A stretch of 32,096 bases of DNA from Bacteroidales bacterium (GCA_026931725.1 JAIXLE010000146.1:1-32096), one strand, 5' to 3'. Counted from the stretch's first letter, positions 18,062 to 26,915 are shown. Made by a program: numbers and translations. Notes: generated by a model from the sequence alone, not told the origin.

Positions 18062-21000
18062 ATGGCAGGCCAGCGGCACCGGACAGCACGGACTCAGCAA
18101 CCTCGGTTGTCGCCTCTGCGGGCAACCGTGGGTGGGGCTGTGGCCATAGCTGGCTGTATTGCGTGCGCTCTGCTCGCCGATGCCGCGGAACCCGCACGTC
18201 CAACCGGAAATCGGGTGGTCTGGTCCTCAGCGCGATCCGAAAAGACTCCGCCGGTTCCTCCTACGGTGACACCGACTCGAACTCTTCCCGTGCCCAGTGG
18301 TTCGCGTGATCCCTGGCAGAGTGCCGGTTCCCGCCCGCCCACGGTGCCGTCACGCCTCACTCCGATGGCTCCGACACGACAGGAGAACATCCCGGCGGGC
18401 GGGTTGATCCCGGTTCCCAGTAGTGGCCTACCGCCGCTGCCCGCGATTCCGCCGATTGTGCCAAACGCGGCTCGGATTCCCAGTGCGAGTCCCGCGCCGG
18501 CGATTCCATCCCTCCCGGCGACTCCACCGACTTTAACTCCACCGACTTTGACTCCACCGAGTCCGCCGCTGCCCGAAACGCCGGTTCCGCCGACGACATC
18601 CCCGTTGCCACCTTCGGTGGGTCTGCCGTTGCCTCGGGTGGTCCCGCGCAGCCCAACCGAGCCTGAGCGACCCAGCGCCGATGCTGCGGGTTCCTCCTCG
18701 GATCCGAATGCCGTGGCCAATGCCTCGGTCTTGTTGGCATCGGCCCGGAACGCGGTGAATCAGGGCAATTTGCCGTTGGCCATCGAACGATTCACCCAGT
18801 ATTTGCGGCTCAAGCCCGATGATGTGGAAGTGCGTGAAGAATTGGCGGGCGTGTACTTTCAGGCGGATCAACCCGATCTGGTGGTCCGTGAGTATGAAGA
18901 ACTGATTCGTCGAAACTCTCGGAAATCGGCACAATATCGGATCGCGTTGTCGAACGCATTCTTGCGTCTGCGACAGTACGAAGCCGCCGCGTGCCGTCTG
19001 CAAGAGGCGATCACCTTGACGATGGATTCCGCGGTGCCGGGCAACCGCCGCATCCGGTTTACCGCCGCGAGCCGATTGGGGCAGGTGTATCTCATTCAGA
19101 ATCAATTTCCTAAAGCGGCTGAGATTCTCAAACAGTTCACGGGTCTGCCCCCCGATGACGAAGACGTGCCCACGGCATTCGTGGATCTCCTGCTCGATCT
19201 CGAAAAGCCCAACGAGGCATTAAAATTTATTGAACCATTTTTGGAAGCCGATCCCGAGAATGCCCAGGTTCTCACCGCACAAGTGCGCGCGTATGCGTTA
19301 CTCGGCGACCGTGCGCGGGCGCATCAGGTGTTGGCGACGTTGCCGGACAAGATACCGAAGGATGTCGATGAGCGTCTTGGACTCGCGCAAGCCTTGATCT
19401 CAAGCCAGGATTTCGACCTGGCTGAAGCCGTTCTCGGGCAGGTTGCCGCCGTTCGGCCAACATCGGTGTCCTATCAGATCATCTCCGCCGAGGCTCTGAT
19501 TTTGCAGTACCGATTGGCTCAGGCGAAATCCGTCCTCACGGCGATTCGGCCAACCAGCACGCTGCAAGATCGGGATCTCGCCATCACGCGGGCGGCGTAT
19601 CACACGGCCACGGGGGAATACTTTCAAGCTAAGTTGATCTACACCACTCTGCTCCGGGCGGACCCGTTCGATGCGGCGGTCCATGAGGATTTTGGCAATC
19701 TGTATCTGGCCATGGCCGAATTCGAGAAAGCCAAGGCGGAATTCGGCAAAGTGCCCGCCACGGAACCGAATGGCCGCGCGGCACGCCGGGGGTTAGCCCT
19801 GGCGCTCAGCACACAACGCCGCTTCCCCGAAGCGTTGGACATTCTGGATGAACTCTACCGCTGTGCGCTGTGGGATGCGCAGACGGTGGCCGTGTTCCTG
19901 CAAGTGTTGACCGATGCGGGGGACTGCGATCGTGCCGCGGAGATTGGCCGAGCATATTTAAACGCAGGCCCGCCGACCCGTTCCGCGGATGCGACCGTCC
20001 GAGCGGCACTCGGTCACGCACTGTTGGAATGCGGCAAGTTACTCGAAGCGGAACAACAGTTCGCGGCGGCTCTGGCCCTGTCGTACAAGAAATCCCTCGC
20101 GGCGATGTACGGCCTGATCCGCCTGGGGATGCGGAATGGGGAACCGTGCCGCTTTCCTCCCGTGGCGGTGGCGGATCAACCGTTCGATGAATTGCGTGTG
20201 CGCATGAATATGATCGAGCGATTTGCAGGCGATCATGAAGACCAACTCGCACTGGAATTCGCCTGTGCCGCGATCAAACTTGATCCGCAAAACGTGGCCG
20301 CGATGGTCCGCATCGCCGAGGCCCAACAACGGATTGCCCGACAATCCGGGGTCATCATCGAAGCCGTGCAAGCGTGCAAGGCAGTGCTGATGATCTCACC
20401 GACGAACAATCGTGGATTACTCACGCTGGGGCGGGTGCTGGCCATTGGCCGGGATTTCCCCGCGGCGGCGGAAACCTATCAGCAGATCATCGCGCTCGAT
20501 CAGGATCTCACGGTGCCGAAACGAGAAGTGGCGTTGGTGTACTATGGCGATCACCAGTACGCGGCCGCGCACACGGCGTATGTCAGCGTCTCGTTTCCCG
20601 ACCCGGATAGTGCATTTCGTCAGTCCGTACAGGCCATCGCGGCCAAGTCTCCACAGGTGCTGATGGCGGTGGAAGGGCTGACGGCGGGGCCAATGCCAGG
20701 GCCAAAACTGCGGGCGGAACTGGGGAAGGTGCTGGCCGCCTGCCCGGACCCGGTTCTGGCGGCGGGGTTGCAGAACGCGGCACGGGACTACGAAGCCCGA
20801 CTCGCGGAAATCCAAGGCGCGGAGATGGAAGACCGGGCCGGAGAGCATCTCGGTTTGCGGAACCTGACGGCGATCCCACTGTACCAACAACTGCTCGACA
20901 CCGAACCCGCGAACGCTGGGGCGTTCTTCTCCTTGGGGCAAATCTACAGCGGTCGCAAAGACACCGATACCGCGTTGGCGACCTACTCGCGTTTGCTAGC

Positions 21001-21994
21001 CGCCGATCCGCAGTTCCGGGAAGCCAGCGTCGCCACGGATCGCGCCAAAGCGGAAGCATCACCAACCTATACAGGCACACTTTCCTATGAAGATGAATTT
21101 GGTCGGAATCAGCTGGTGAACATGCGGCGGTTCCGGTTCTCGAACTTGTTCACGGTTCCGATCGGCGATGAGAATGAGTTTGTCGGCATCGGCTATTCAC
21201 GGGTCGAGTATTCCCCCGGTGGTGCCCGCACACTTTCCGGGAACATCCCGACATTTATGTATCAGCAAAAGTTGCCGTACTACGAACCCCTGTTATTCCG
21301 CAGCGTGCTGAATATCGAACAGTACCCGGACCGCCTGAGTACCCGACCGACGTTTGATACGGGGCTGCAATACAACGGAGATGGATTCTACGCGGAGACG
21401 GGGGCATTCCTCGATAATGTGATCCAAAATAATGAATCCCTGCGACAGGACATTTACCGCCTCGGTGGCCGGGTTTCCGCGAATTATCAACACACCCGCC
21501 GACTCAGTTTTGGCGGGTTGTACCGATATGCCTATTATTCCGATGATAACAACTTGAACGAAGTGAATTTGAACACAGCCTATTTGTTCTGTTATGCACC
21601 CCAGCAACTCCGACTGATTCTGTCGGTGAATAATCTATTTTACTCGAATCAAACCGTGTACGGGCCATTCGCTCCTTCGAATTTGGAAGGAACGATTCAT
21701 CCGTACTTCGCGCCGAGTGCGTTCACTTACTACGAAGCACGCCTGGATTATACCGAGCATTGTTGCCGTGATTTTTTCGCGCACTCCAACACGCTCTATT
21801 ACAACCTGCAATACGCTCTGGGTTGGGATAACAATTTCAATGCGTACAACACTGTCCGTGCCGCATTGAACTATGATTATCGCTCCTGGTTGACGGTTGG
21901 TGTCGACGGCCGTTATCAGTATTCCCCGGTGTATCAGTTCGGCTCCATCAGTGCCTATCTCATTTGGCGGATGCCGTTCTGCCCGCGATTTTAA
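18062..21994 (+). CDS. TPR superhelix fused to outer-membrane beta-barrel (BcsC/PgaA-like architecture)
   Basis: About 1310 aa in four parts. (1) Signal peptide with hydrophobic core VGGAVAIAGCIACALL, residues about 22-40. (2) Pro/Ser/Thr-rich linker about 45-215, with short tandem repeats of TPPTL. (3) Tetratricopeptide repeats from about 218 to 990, for example NQGNLPLAIERFTQYLRLKPDD and AGAFFSLGQIYSGRKDTDTALATYSRLLAADP. (4) About 310 residues of alternating aromatic/polar beta-strands from TYTGTLSYEDEFG to the end, closing with a C-terminal Phe as in outer-membrane barrels recognised by BamA. Exporters of cellulose (BcsC) and PNAG (PgaA) have this TPR-plus-barrel layout. The gene is probably cotranscribed with the DUF11 gene. 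The frame is open upstream to 17708, but that part overlaps the DUF11 gene; ATG 18062 starts the signal peptide. Confidence 0.8.
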   Translation: MAGQRHRTARTQQPRLSPLRATVGGAVAIAGCIACALLADAAEPARPTGNRVVWSSARSEKTPPVPPTVTPTRTLPVPSGSRDPWQSAGSRPPTVPSRLTPMAPTRQENIPAGGLIPVPSSGLPPLPAIPPIVPNAARIPSASPAPAIPSLPATPPTLTPPTLTPPSPPLPETPVPPTTSPLPPSVGLPLPRVVPRSPTEPERPSADAAGSSSDPNAVANASVLLASARNAVNQGNLPLAIERFTQYLRLKPDDVEVREELAGVYFQADQPDLVVREYEELIRRNSRKSAQYRIALSNAFLRLRQYEAAACRLQEAITLTMDSAVPGNRRIRFTAASRLGQVYLIQNQFPKAAEILKQFTGLPPDDEDVPTAFVDLLLDLEKPNEALKFIEPFLEADPENAQVLTAQVRAYALLGDRARAHQVLATLPDKIPKDVDERLGLAQALISSQDFDLAEAVLGQVAAVRPTSVSYQIISAEALILQYRLAQAKSVLTAIRPTSTLQDRDLAITRAAYHTATGEYFQAKLIYTTLLRADPFDAAVHEDFGNLYLAMAEFEKAKAEFGKVPATEPNGRAARRGLALALSTQRRFPEALDILDELYRCALWDAQTVAVFLQVLTDAGDCDRAAEIGRAYLNAGPPTRSADATVRAALGHALLECGKLLEAEQQFAAALALSYKKSLAAMYGLIRLGMRNGEPCRFPPVAVADQPFDELRVRMNMIERFAGDHEDQLALEFACAAIKLDPQNVAAMVRIAEAQQRIARQSGVIIEAVQACKAVLMISPTNNRGLLTLGRVLAIGRDFPAAAETYQQIIALDQDLTVPKREVALVYYGDHQYAAAHTAYVSVSFPDPDSAFRQSVQAIAAKSPQVLMAVEGLTAGPMPGPKLRAELGKVLAACPDPVLAAGLQNAARDYEARLAEIQGAEMEDRAGEHLGLRNLTAIPLYQQLLDTEPANAGAFFSLGQIYSGRKDTDTALATYSRLLAADPQFREASVATDRAKAEASPTYTGTLSYEDEFGRNQLVNMRRFRFSNLFTVPIGDENEFVGIGYSRVEYSPGGARTLSGNIPTFMYQQKLPYYEPLLFRSVLNIEQYPDRLSTRPTFDTGLQYNGDGFYAETGAFLDNVIQNNESLRQDIYRLGGRVSANYQHTRRLSFGGLYRYAYYSDDNNLNEVNLNTAYLFCYAPQQLRLILSVNNLFYSNQTVYGPFAPSNLEGTIHPYFAPSAFTYYEARLDYTEHCCRDFFAHSNTLYYNLQYALGWDNNFNAYNTVRAALNYDYRSWLTVGVDGRYQYSPVYQFGSISAYLIWRMPFCPRF
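18521..18560 (+). repeat. 15-bp tandem repeat in the Pro-rich linker
   Basis: The unit ACTCCACCGACTTTR occurs twice in full (18521-18535, 18536-18550) and then partially. It encodes repeats of T-P-P-T-L, in frame, so copy number changes would only lengthen the linker. Confidence 0.8.
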
Positions 21995-22035
21995 TGGGGC
22001 CGTGTACTGCGTGGCCGGATTCCACCGGGGCTTGA

Positions 22036-22060
22036 GGGTATTCCTCGGGATGCGATACCC
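22036..22060. terminator. Weak hairpin between convergent genes
   Basis: GGGTAT (22036-22041) and ATACCC (22055-22060) can form a 6-bp stem in the 128-bp gap between the TPR-barrel gene and the convergent aldo/keto reductase gene. There is no T-run. It is the only terminator-like structure seen in this gap. Confidence 0.25.
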
Positions 22061-22122
22061 CCCTCCCGGTTGGCGGGTCCGAATCGGAAGACGATAGAAC
22101 CCGCGGCACCGTGGCCCATTCC

Positions 22123-23136
22123 TTACCCCGCTTTCACCTCGAAGCCGTGTTGCTTGCGGTGGTACGGGCCGTCGAAGGTGATGTCGCTTTTGAAGAGTTC
22201 ATGGCGGCCATCGGTGGCATACGGTTTCACTTTCTCCAGTAGCTGCGTCAGGGCATCGCCGCTGAGCGGTTGGAACGATCGCGCATCCGCAAGATTCTTC
22301 TGCAGAATCTCCATCGAATCAATCCCCACGACGATCGAGGCGACATCCTGGGTTAGGGCGTAATGATGCGCCTCCGTGGCCGTGCAGACCTTGTCCAGCA
22401 CGAGTTTCCCCCGGCCGCCCGCGAGTGTCTTCATGCCGATCACGCCGATGTTCCGCTTCTTCGCTTCCGGGATCACGTTCTGAATGAAACTCCGGTAGAA
22501 CGTATCGCAGACATTCACCGGCATCTGCACCGTGTCCCAGTCGTGAATCGCCAGCATGTTTCGGTGAATGTCCGGGTGCTTGTGGCCGGTGAAGCCGAGA
22601 TAACGGATTTTGCCTTCTTTCTGGGCTTGGAGGGCTTCCGCGAGGCCGCCCTTCTCGACGATCCAACTCGGGTCGTTGTCGTAGTTGATCTCGTGGAACT
22701 GCCACAGGTCGATGTGATCCGTGCGTAACCGTTTGAGGCTCTCTTCGAGTTGCTGGCGGATGCCTTTCCCATCGCGGGCGCAGACCTTCGACATCAGGAA
22801 TACCTTGTCCCGCTTGCTGCCCTGCGTGAGCGCATGGCCCATCCATTCTTCGCTTTTGCCGTTGTGATAATCCCAGGCGTTGTCGAAGAAGGTGAGCCCT
22901 TCGTCGATGGCGGCGTGCATGATGCGGATGGATTCTTCCCGTGTTTCGACCGCACCGATATGCCAACCGCCCAGGCAGATGATGGAGACGTTCTGCCCGG
23001 TCTTGCCGAGTTTGCGAGTCGGCAACCCCGCCGAGGTGCCCTCCGCCGCGCCCGCGTGGGCCGCTAGCCCGACTGCTGCCGTCGCTGCGAGGCCCGTTTG
23101 CAGAAATTCGCGGCGTGTGTTATCTGCCTCAGACAT
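22123..23136 (-). CDS. Tat-exported aldo/keto reductase
   Basis: About 337 aa. The N-terminus has a twin-arginine signal (T-R8-R9-EFLQ, then GLAATAAVGLAAHAGA). The body is an AKR TIM barrel beginning PTRKLGKTGQNVSIICLGGWHIG. The catalytic tetrad is present: D85 and Y90 in FFDNAWDYHNG, K117 in LMSKV, and H148 in QFHEI. The family reduces carbonyls with NADPH. Export of an NADPH enzyme is notable; Tat would allow export folded with cofactor. The substrate is unknown. The frame is open far upstream, to 24273, but ATG 23136 has GGAG eight bases upstream and begins the Tat signal. It is divergent from the GH9 cellulase, with 171 bp between starts. Confidence 0.88.
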   Translation of the reverse strand: MSEADNTRREFLQTGLAATAAVGLAAHAGAAEGTSAGLPTRKLGKTGQNVSIICLGGWHIGAVETREESIRIMHAAIDEGLTFFDNAWDYHNGKSEEWMGHALTQGSKRDKVFLMSKVCARDGKGIRQQLEESLKRLRTDHIDLWQFHEINYDNDPSWIVEKGGLAEALQAQKEGKIRYLGFTGHKHPDIHRNMLAIHDWDTVQMPVNVCDTFYRSFIQNVIPEAKKRNIGVIGMKTLAGGRGKLVLDKVCTATEAHHYALTQDVASIVVGIDSMEILQKNLADARSFQPLSGDALTQLLEKVKPYATDGRHELFKSDITFDGPYHRKQHGFEVKAG

Positions 23137-23307
23137 GGTAGGACTCCGGTTTTCGGACACACGATTCATTCCCCGTCGCCCTACTATGATGACGGGATTC
23201 ACAGTCGTTGGACACAGAAAATCCGACCAAAACTCTTCCGCTCGTTCTCCCTTTCCGCCAGACTGAGAACGGCTACGGTTCATGTTGTTCCGCCGCGAGA
23301 TGATCTC

Positions 23308-25266
23308 ATGAAGTGCTGGTTCCCACTGGTCGTTCTGGTTGCCATCACCGGCCGCATCACCGCTGAGGAACCGCATTATGGCGATGCGCTCCAACAGTCG
23401 ATCTGGTTCTACGACTGTCAACGAAGCGGGGCGTTGCCCAAAGATTTTCGCGTGCCCTGGCGGGGAGATTCTTGCCTGCACGATGGAACGGACATTCACC
23501 GCAATCTCGCGGGTGGCTGGTTCGATGCCGGGGACCATATCAAATCGAGCATCTCGATCGGTTACGCCATGACCATGCTGGCCTGGGCGTTGATCGAGTA
23601 CCCGGATGCCTACCAGAAGACCGAACAGACCGCACCGCTGCTGGCCACACTCCGGCACGCGGCCGAATATACCCTCCGCTGTTTCCTCAACGATCGTCAT
23701 GGTGAATACGAATTCGTTCTCCAGATCGGAAAGACGGAAGGGGAACGGAACGATCATTCCGTTTGGGTTCCCGCTGAAGTGGTGCATCTCGTCACGGATC
23801 GACCGACTTACCGGGTAACCACGGCGGTTCCAGGGCCGGATGTGGCCGGGCAGGTGACGGCAGCCTGGGCGGCGGCTTCGATCGCCTTCCGGCAAGCGGG
23901 GGACCGGGCATTCGCGGATCAGTTGCTCACGCAAGCCCGCAAACTGTTTCGGTTTGCCGATGAATACGAGGGGAAGCCGGGCCGCCACGTTCTGGCCGAT
24001 GGCACGATCGCACAGGGGGCACTCTACCGGGATGAAACCGATGCCATGGACAAGGTCGCCTGGGCGGCGTGCTGGCTGCATCAGGCCGAGACAGCCGCCC
24101 GGACACCCGGTTATACAGGCCACTATTTGAAGAAGGCCCAAACCCTGGCGGAATCCGCGGCGTATCAACGGCAATACCTCGGCAAGCATTGGGCCGAGTT
24201 CGGGATGTTCCGCGTGGATAAAGGAGTCAGCTTGTTGCTGGCTCGACTCACGCACAAGGCCCGCTGGGCGCACGAAGTGTCTCAGTTCCTAGACTGGTGG
24301 ACGATCGGTGTCGGCGATCGCGTGCGGTACACACCCGGCGGCTTAGCGTGGCGGCAGGACTGGGGGCCGCTGCGGTTCGCGGTCAACACCGCCTGGTTCG
24401 CGCTCGTCTGGGCGGACACCATCGCGGACACGGACTCGGAACGCGCGGCCCGTCTGCGGGCGTTTGCCACCCGGCAAATCGGCTACGTCCTCGGCGACAA
24501 CCCGCAGAAACGCAGCTACCTTGTGGGGTTCGGTGCCCATCCCTGGCCGGTCGCGCATCACCGCACCGCTCATGGTCCGTGGGCCGGTTGGGAGCATTTT
24601 GACAAAAACTCCCCCGTGTACCTGCCCCGGATGCGGCACACCCTCTCGGGAGCGATGCTCGGCGGCCCGGATGCCGAAGACCGCTTCACCCCGGATATTC
24701 AAGACTTCAAACAGAATGAAGTCGCTCTCGACTATCAAGCCGCGTTGCCCGGCTGTCTGGCCCGACTGGCTCAGGATCACCCCGCGAGTCGGAAACGATC
24801 AGAATTGATCCCGAAGGTTCCATCGGAGCCACAGTTGTTCGTGGAAGCCAAGATCGAGGAAGCTAAAACTGGCCAGCTCCGGTTACAGTGTCGAGTGGTG
24901 AATGCGAGTACCTGGCCCGCGTTCGTGGCGGAGAACGTGAGCTTCCGTTACACGGGGCTGCTCCCGGCGGGGAAGACTCCGCGTGATGTGACCGCACAGG
25001 CCGGGGCGGGCACCCGTTGCACCGTTGCCGCGGGGCCGCGAGACGGTCAGTTCGTGGTGACGGTCACGTTTCCCCAACATCGGCTGTTCCCCGGTGGGAA
25101 GGGGCCAGCGCCACGGTACGAACCCTACTATCAGGTGGAAACTCCACTCACCATCACGATCCACGCCGGGTGGAACCCCGCTTCGGACCCATCGGGAAGC
25201 TGGATCACCCGTTCCGATGCCCAGGAATGGCACCGCCGACCCGCACTCCCGGCTTCCGGGGATTAA
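23308..25266 (+). CDS. Secreted GH9 cellulase (endoglucanase) with CBM3-like module
   Basis: About 652 aa. A signal peptide (MKCWFPLVVLVAITG, cleavage near ITA-EE) leads into a GH9 (alpha/alpha)6 domain. GH9 markers are YGDALQQSIWFYDCQRSG, GGWFDAGDH with the catalytic base pair D73/D76, the H417-H418-R419 motif, and the acid E471 in QNE-VALDYQAALPG. From about 505 to 640 a beta-sandwich follows (LFVEAKI...VVNASTWPAFVAENVSFRYTG...LFPGGKG...WNPASDPS) that matches the CBM3 pattern, as in GH9-CBM3c theme B processive endoglucanases. It should hydrolyse beta-1,4-glucan by inversion outside the cytoplasm. No dockerin is present. The ATG at 23308 starts the signal peptide and is preceded by the palindrome GAGATGATCTC. 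An upstream in-frame start at 23098 would run over the divergent reductase gene. Confidence 0.9.
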   Translation: MKCWFPLVVLVAITGRITAEEPHYGDALQQSIWFYDCQRSGALPKDFRVPWRGDSCLHDGTDIHRNLAGGWFDAGDHIKSSISIGYAMTMLAWALIEYPDAYQKTEQTAPLLATLRHAAEYTLRCFLNDRHGEYEFVLQIGKTEGERNDHSVWVPAEVVHLVTDRPTYRVTTAVPGPDVAGQVTAAWAAASIAFRQAGDRAFADQLLTQARKLFRFADEYEGKPGRHVLADGTIAQGALYRDETDAMDKVAWAACWLHQAETAARTPGYTGHYLKKAQTLAESAAYQRQYLGKHWAEFGMFRVDKGVSLLLARLTHKARWAHEVSQFLDWWTIGVGDRVRYTPGGLAWRQDWGPLRFAVNTAWFALVWADTIADTDSERAARLRAFATRQIGYVLGDNPQKRSYLVGFGAHPWPVAHHRTAHGPWAGWEHFDKNSPVYLPRMRHTLSGAMLGGPDAEDRFTPDIQDFKQNEVALDYQAALPGCLARLAQDHPASRKRSELIPKVPSEPQLFVEAKIEEAKTGQLRLQCRVVNASTWPAFVAENVSFRYTGLLPAGKTPRDVTAQAGAGTRCTVAAGPRDGQFVVTVTFPQHRLFPGGKGPAPRYEPYYQVETPLTITIHAGWNPASDPSGSWITRSDAQEWHRRPALPASGD

Positions 25267-25323
25267 CCCCCACAGTCCCACGAGATGCACCGGGATCGGC
25301 CCTCATACACAAACCCGATATGG

Positions 25324-25475
25324 GTGTCTCAAAATCTCCGCTTGTCGGACAACCGGGGACTGTCGTCCCCGGTTCCGTAGGACACACCGAACCGGGGACG
25401 ACAGTCCCCGGTTGTGTTCCATTTCCAAATCAGACCGTCTTACTGGGTTCGTGTATCAGACTGTTTTTGAGACTC
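25324..25475. mobile_element. Candidate MITE-like or palindromic repeat element
   Basis: A 152-bp segment is bounded by near-matching terminal inverted repeats. The left end (25324-25337, GTGTCTCAAAATCT) and the right end (25462-25475) share a perfect 9-bp core, GTCTCAAAA / TTTTGAGAC, with 12 of about 14 positions matching. A large nested palindrome lies at the centre. No coding sequence is present and no clear target-site duplication was seen. It occupies most of the 275-bp gap between the cellulase and the PQQ-propeller gene. It could also be a complex terminator. Confidence 0.4.
25349..25415. repeat. Nested perfect palindrome, two hairpins in inverted orientation
   Basis: The left arm (25349-25375) and right arm (25389-25415) are perfect 27-bp reverse complements with a 13-bp spacer. 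Each arm is itself a hairpin: AACCGGGGAC, then TGTC or GACA, then GTCCCCGGTT, a perfect 10-bp stem with a 4-nt loop. The layout resembles paired REP sequences (BIME). Confidence 0.9.
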
Positions 25476-25541
25476 AGTTTCAATAAAATGATGGCCAGAT
25501 GCCCACGGGGTCATTCCTCACAGATGTGGACGAGGGTTCCC

Positions 25542-26915
25542 ATGCGATCGAGTTTGAGTGTAATTACTGTTCTGACGGCGTGTGCGACCGCATCGGCGGC
25601 GGACTGGGCCGGTTTCCGTGGGACAGGAGACGGGGTCGCGGCGACACAGTCGCTCCCACTCAAGTGGTCACCGACGGAGAATCGGGCCTGGGTCGCGGAC
25701 TTGCCGGGTTACGGGCAATCCTCGCCGGTGGTGTGGAAGAATCACGTCTACATCACGTCCGTCGCAGGCAAGCAGCGTGAAAAGGGATTCATCGTTGCCC
25801 TCGATGCCACGACCGGGAAAGAGCAATGGCGGCACCAGTTTGAACCCACGCAGAAAGCGGACTGGAGTTTTTTCATCAGCAAAGCCGCGCCGACTCCCGT
25901 GGTCGATGCGGAGGGAGTGTACAGCTTCTTTGAAGGCGGCAACCTGATCGCCTTGACCCACGATGGGAAGGTCCGCTGGGAACGCTCCCTGGTGAAGGAT
26001 TACGGCGCGTTCGCGGGGGATCACGGCTTGGGGGCATCGCCTTGCCAGACGGCGGATACGATTTTCGTGCTGGTGGACACTCCCGGCCCGTCGTACCTGC
26101 TGGCCGTCGAAAAAGCCACCGGCAAGACCCGCTGGAAAACCGATCGGGACGGCAAAATGTCCTGGGCTTCTCCCGTGGTCACGACGCGGAATGGGAAACC
26201 CGAAATCATTGTCAGCAGCAATGGTAGCGTCATGGGGTACGACCCGGCCACCGGAAAATCGCTGTGGCGCATGGCCGGGCTGAGTGGCAATACTCTGCCT
26301 TCGGCTTGCGTGGACGGTGACGCGGTTCTCGTCGGAGCCGGGGTTGGCCGCAACGGCGGTGATCCGAAAGCGGCGGCAAAATCGAACTGCTGCCTGACAC
26401 TCACGAACGAAGGGGGCAAACCCGGTTACAAGGTGGCTTGGACCGCCCAATCCGCGACGGCCAGTTATGCCAGCCCGCTCGCCTACAAAGGGCACGCCTA
26501 TTTCATCAATGCCGCGGGTGTTCTGTACTGTCTCGATCTGAAGACGGGGGAAGAACTCTATTCCGAACGGCTGCCCAGTGCTTGTTGGGCTTCTCCGATC
26601 GCGGCGGCGGACCACATTTACCTGTTCAGCAAGGATGGCCGTACCACGATCATCAAGAGCGGCCCGGAAATTGAAATCGTGGCCTCGAACCGCCTCTGGG
26701 AACCGAAGGGAGCGGCAACCCCCAATACCCCTAAAGAGGCCTCCAAGGCGGCACCGCAAGAACGTCCCACTCCGGGTGGGGCGACGGGTTCCGGCCGTGG
26801 GCCGTCCATGGGAGATATGGACAATCTCGTCTACGGTGTGGCGGCGACCGATACGGCATTCTTCGTGCGAACGGGTTCCAAGTTGTACCGGATTAGTCAG
26901 CCTGTCCGTCCGTAG
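25542..26915 (+). CDS. Secreted PQQ-like beta-propeller repeat protein
   Basis: About 457 aa. A signal peptide (MRSSLSVITVLTACATASA, cleavage before ADW) is followed by ADWAGFRG, the usual start of planctomycete outer membrane/periplasmic PQQ-like proteins. About seven propeller blades follow, marked by repeats of the A-x-D/E-x-x-T-G-K-x-x-W type: ALDATTGKEQWRHQF, AVEKATGKTRWKTDR, GYDPATGKSLWRMAG and CLDLKTGEELYSERL. A Pro/Gly/Ala-rich loop lies near residues 385-415. PQQ-dependent dehydrogenase active-site residues were not recognised, so it is probably a binding or scaffold propeller like BamB. ATG 25542 has GAGGG about six bases upstream; longer in-frame starts run into the repeat element. 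Confidence 0.86.
   Translation: MRSSLSVITVLTACATASAADWAGFRGTGDGVAATQSLPLKWSPTENRAWVADLPGYGQSSPVVWKNHVYITSVAGKQREKGFIVALDATTGKEQWRHQFEPTQKADWSFFISKAAPTPVVDAEGVYSFFEGGNLIALTHDGKVRWERSLVKDYGAFAGDHGLGASPCQTADTIFVLVDTPGPSYLLAVEKATGKTRWKTDRDGKMSWASPVVTTRNGKPEIIVSSNGSVMGYDPATGKSLWRMAGLSGNTLPSACVDGDAVLVGAGVGRNGGDPKAAAKSNCCLTLTNEGGKPGYKVAWTAQSATASYASPLAYKGHAYFINAAGVLYCLDLKTGEELYSERLPSACWASPIAAADHIYLFSKDGRTTIIKSGPEIEIVASNRLWEPKGAATPNTPKEASKAAPQERPTPGGATGSGRGPSMGDMDNLVYGVAATDTAFFVRTGSKLYRISQPVRP

Noticed and set aside
23137..24273. N-terminal extension of the aldo/keto reductase frame
   Set aside because: This part runs antisense through the GH9 cellulase catalytic domain. The Tat signal and Shine-Dalgarno place the true start at 23136.
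25303..25475. Further pairing ATACACAAACCC with GGGTTCGTGTAT within the repeat region
   Set aside because: The order of the arms relative to the terminal repeats is crossed, not nested, so it does not extend the inverted-repeat element; one mismatch over 12 bp could also be chance.
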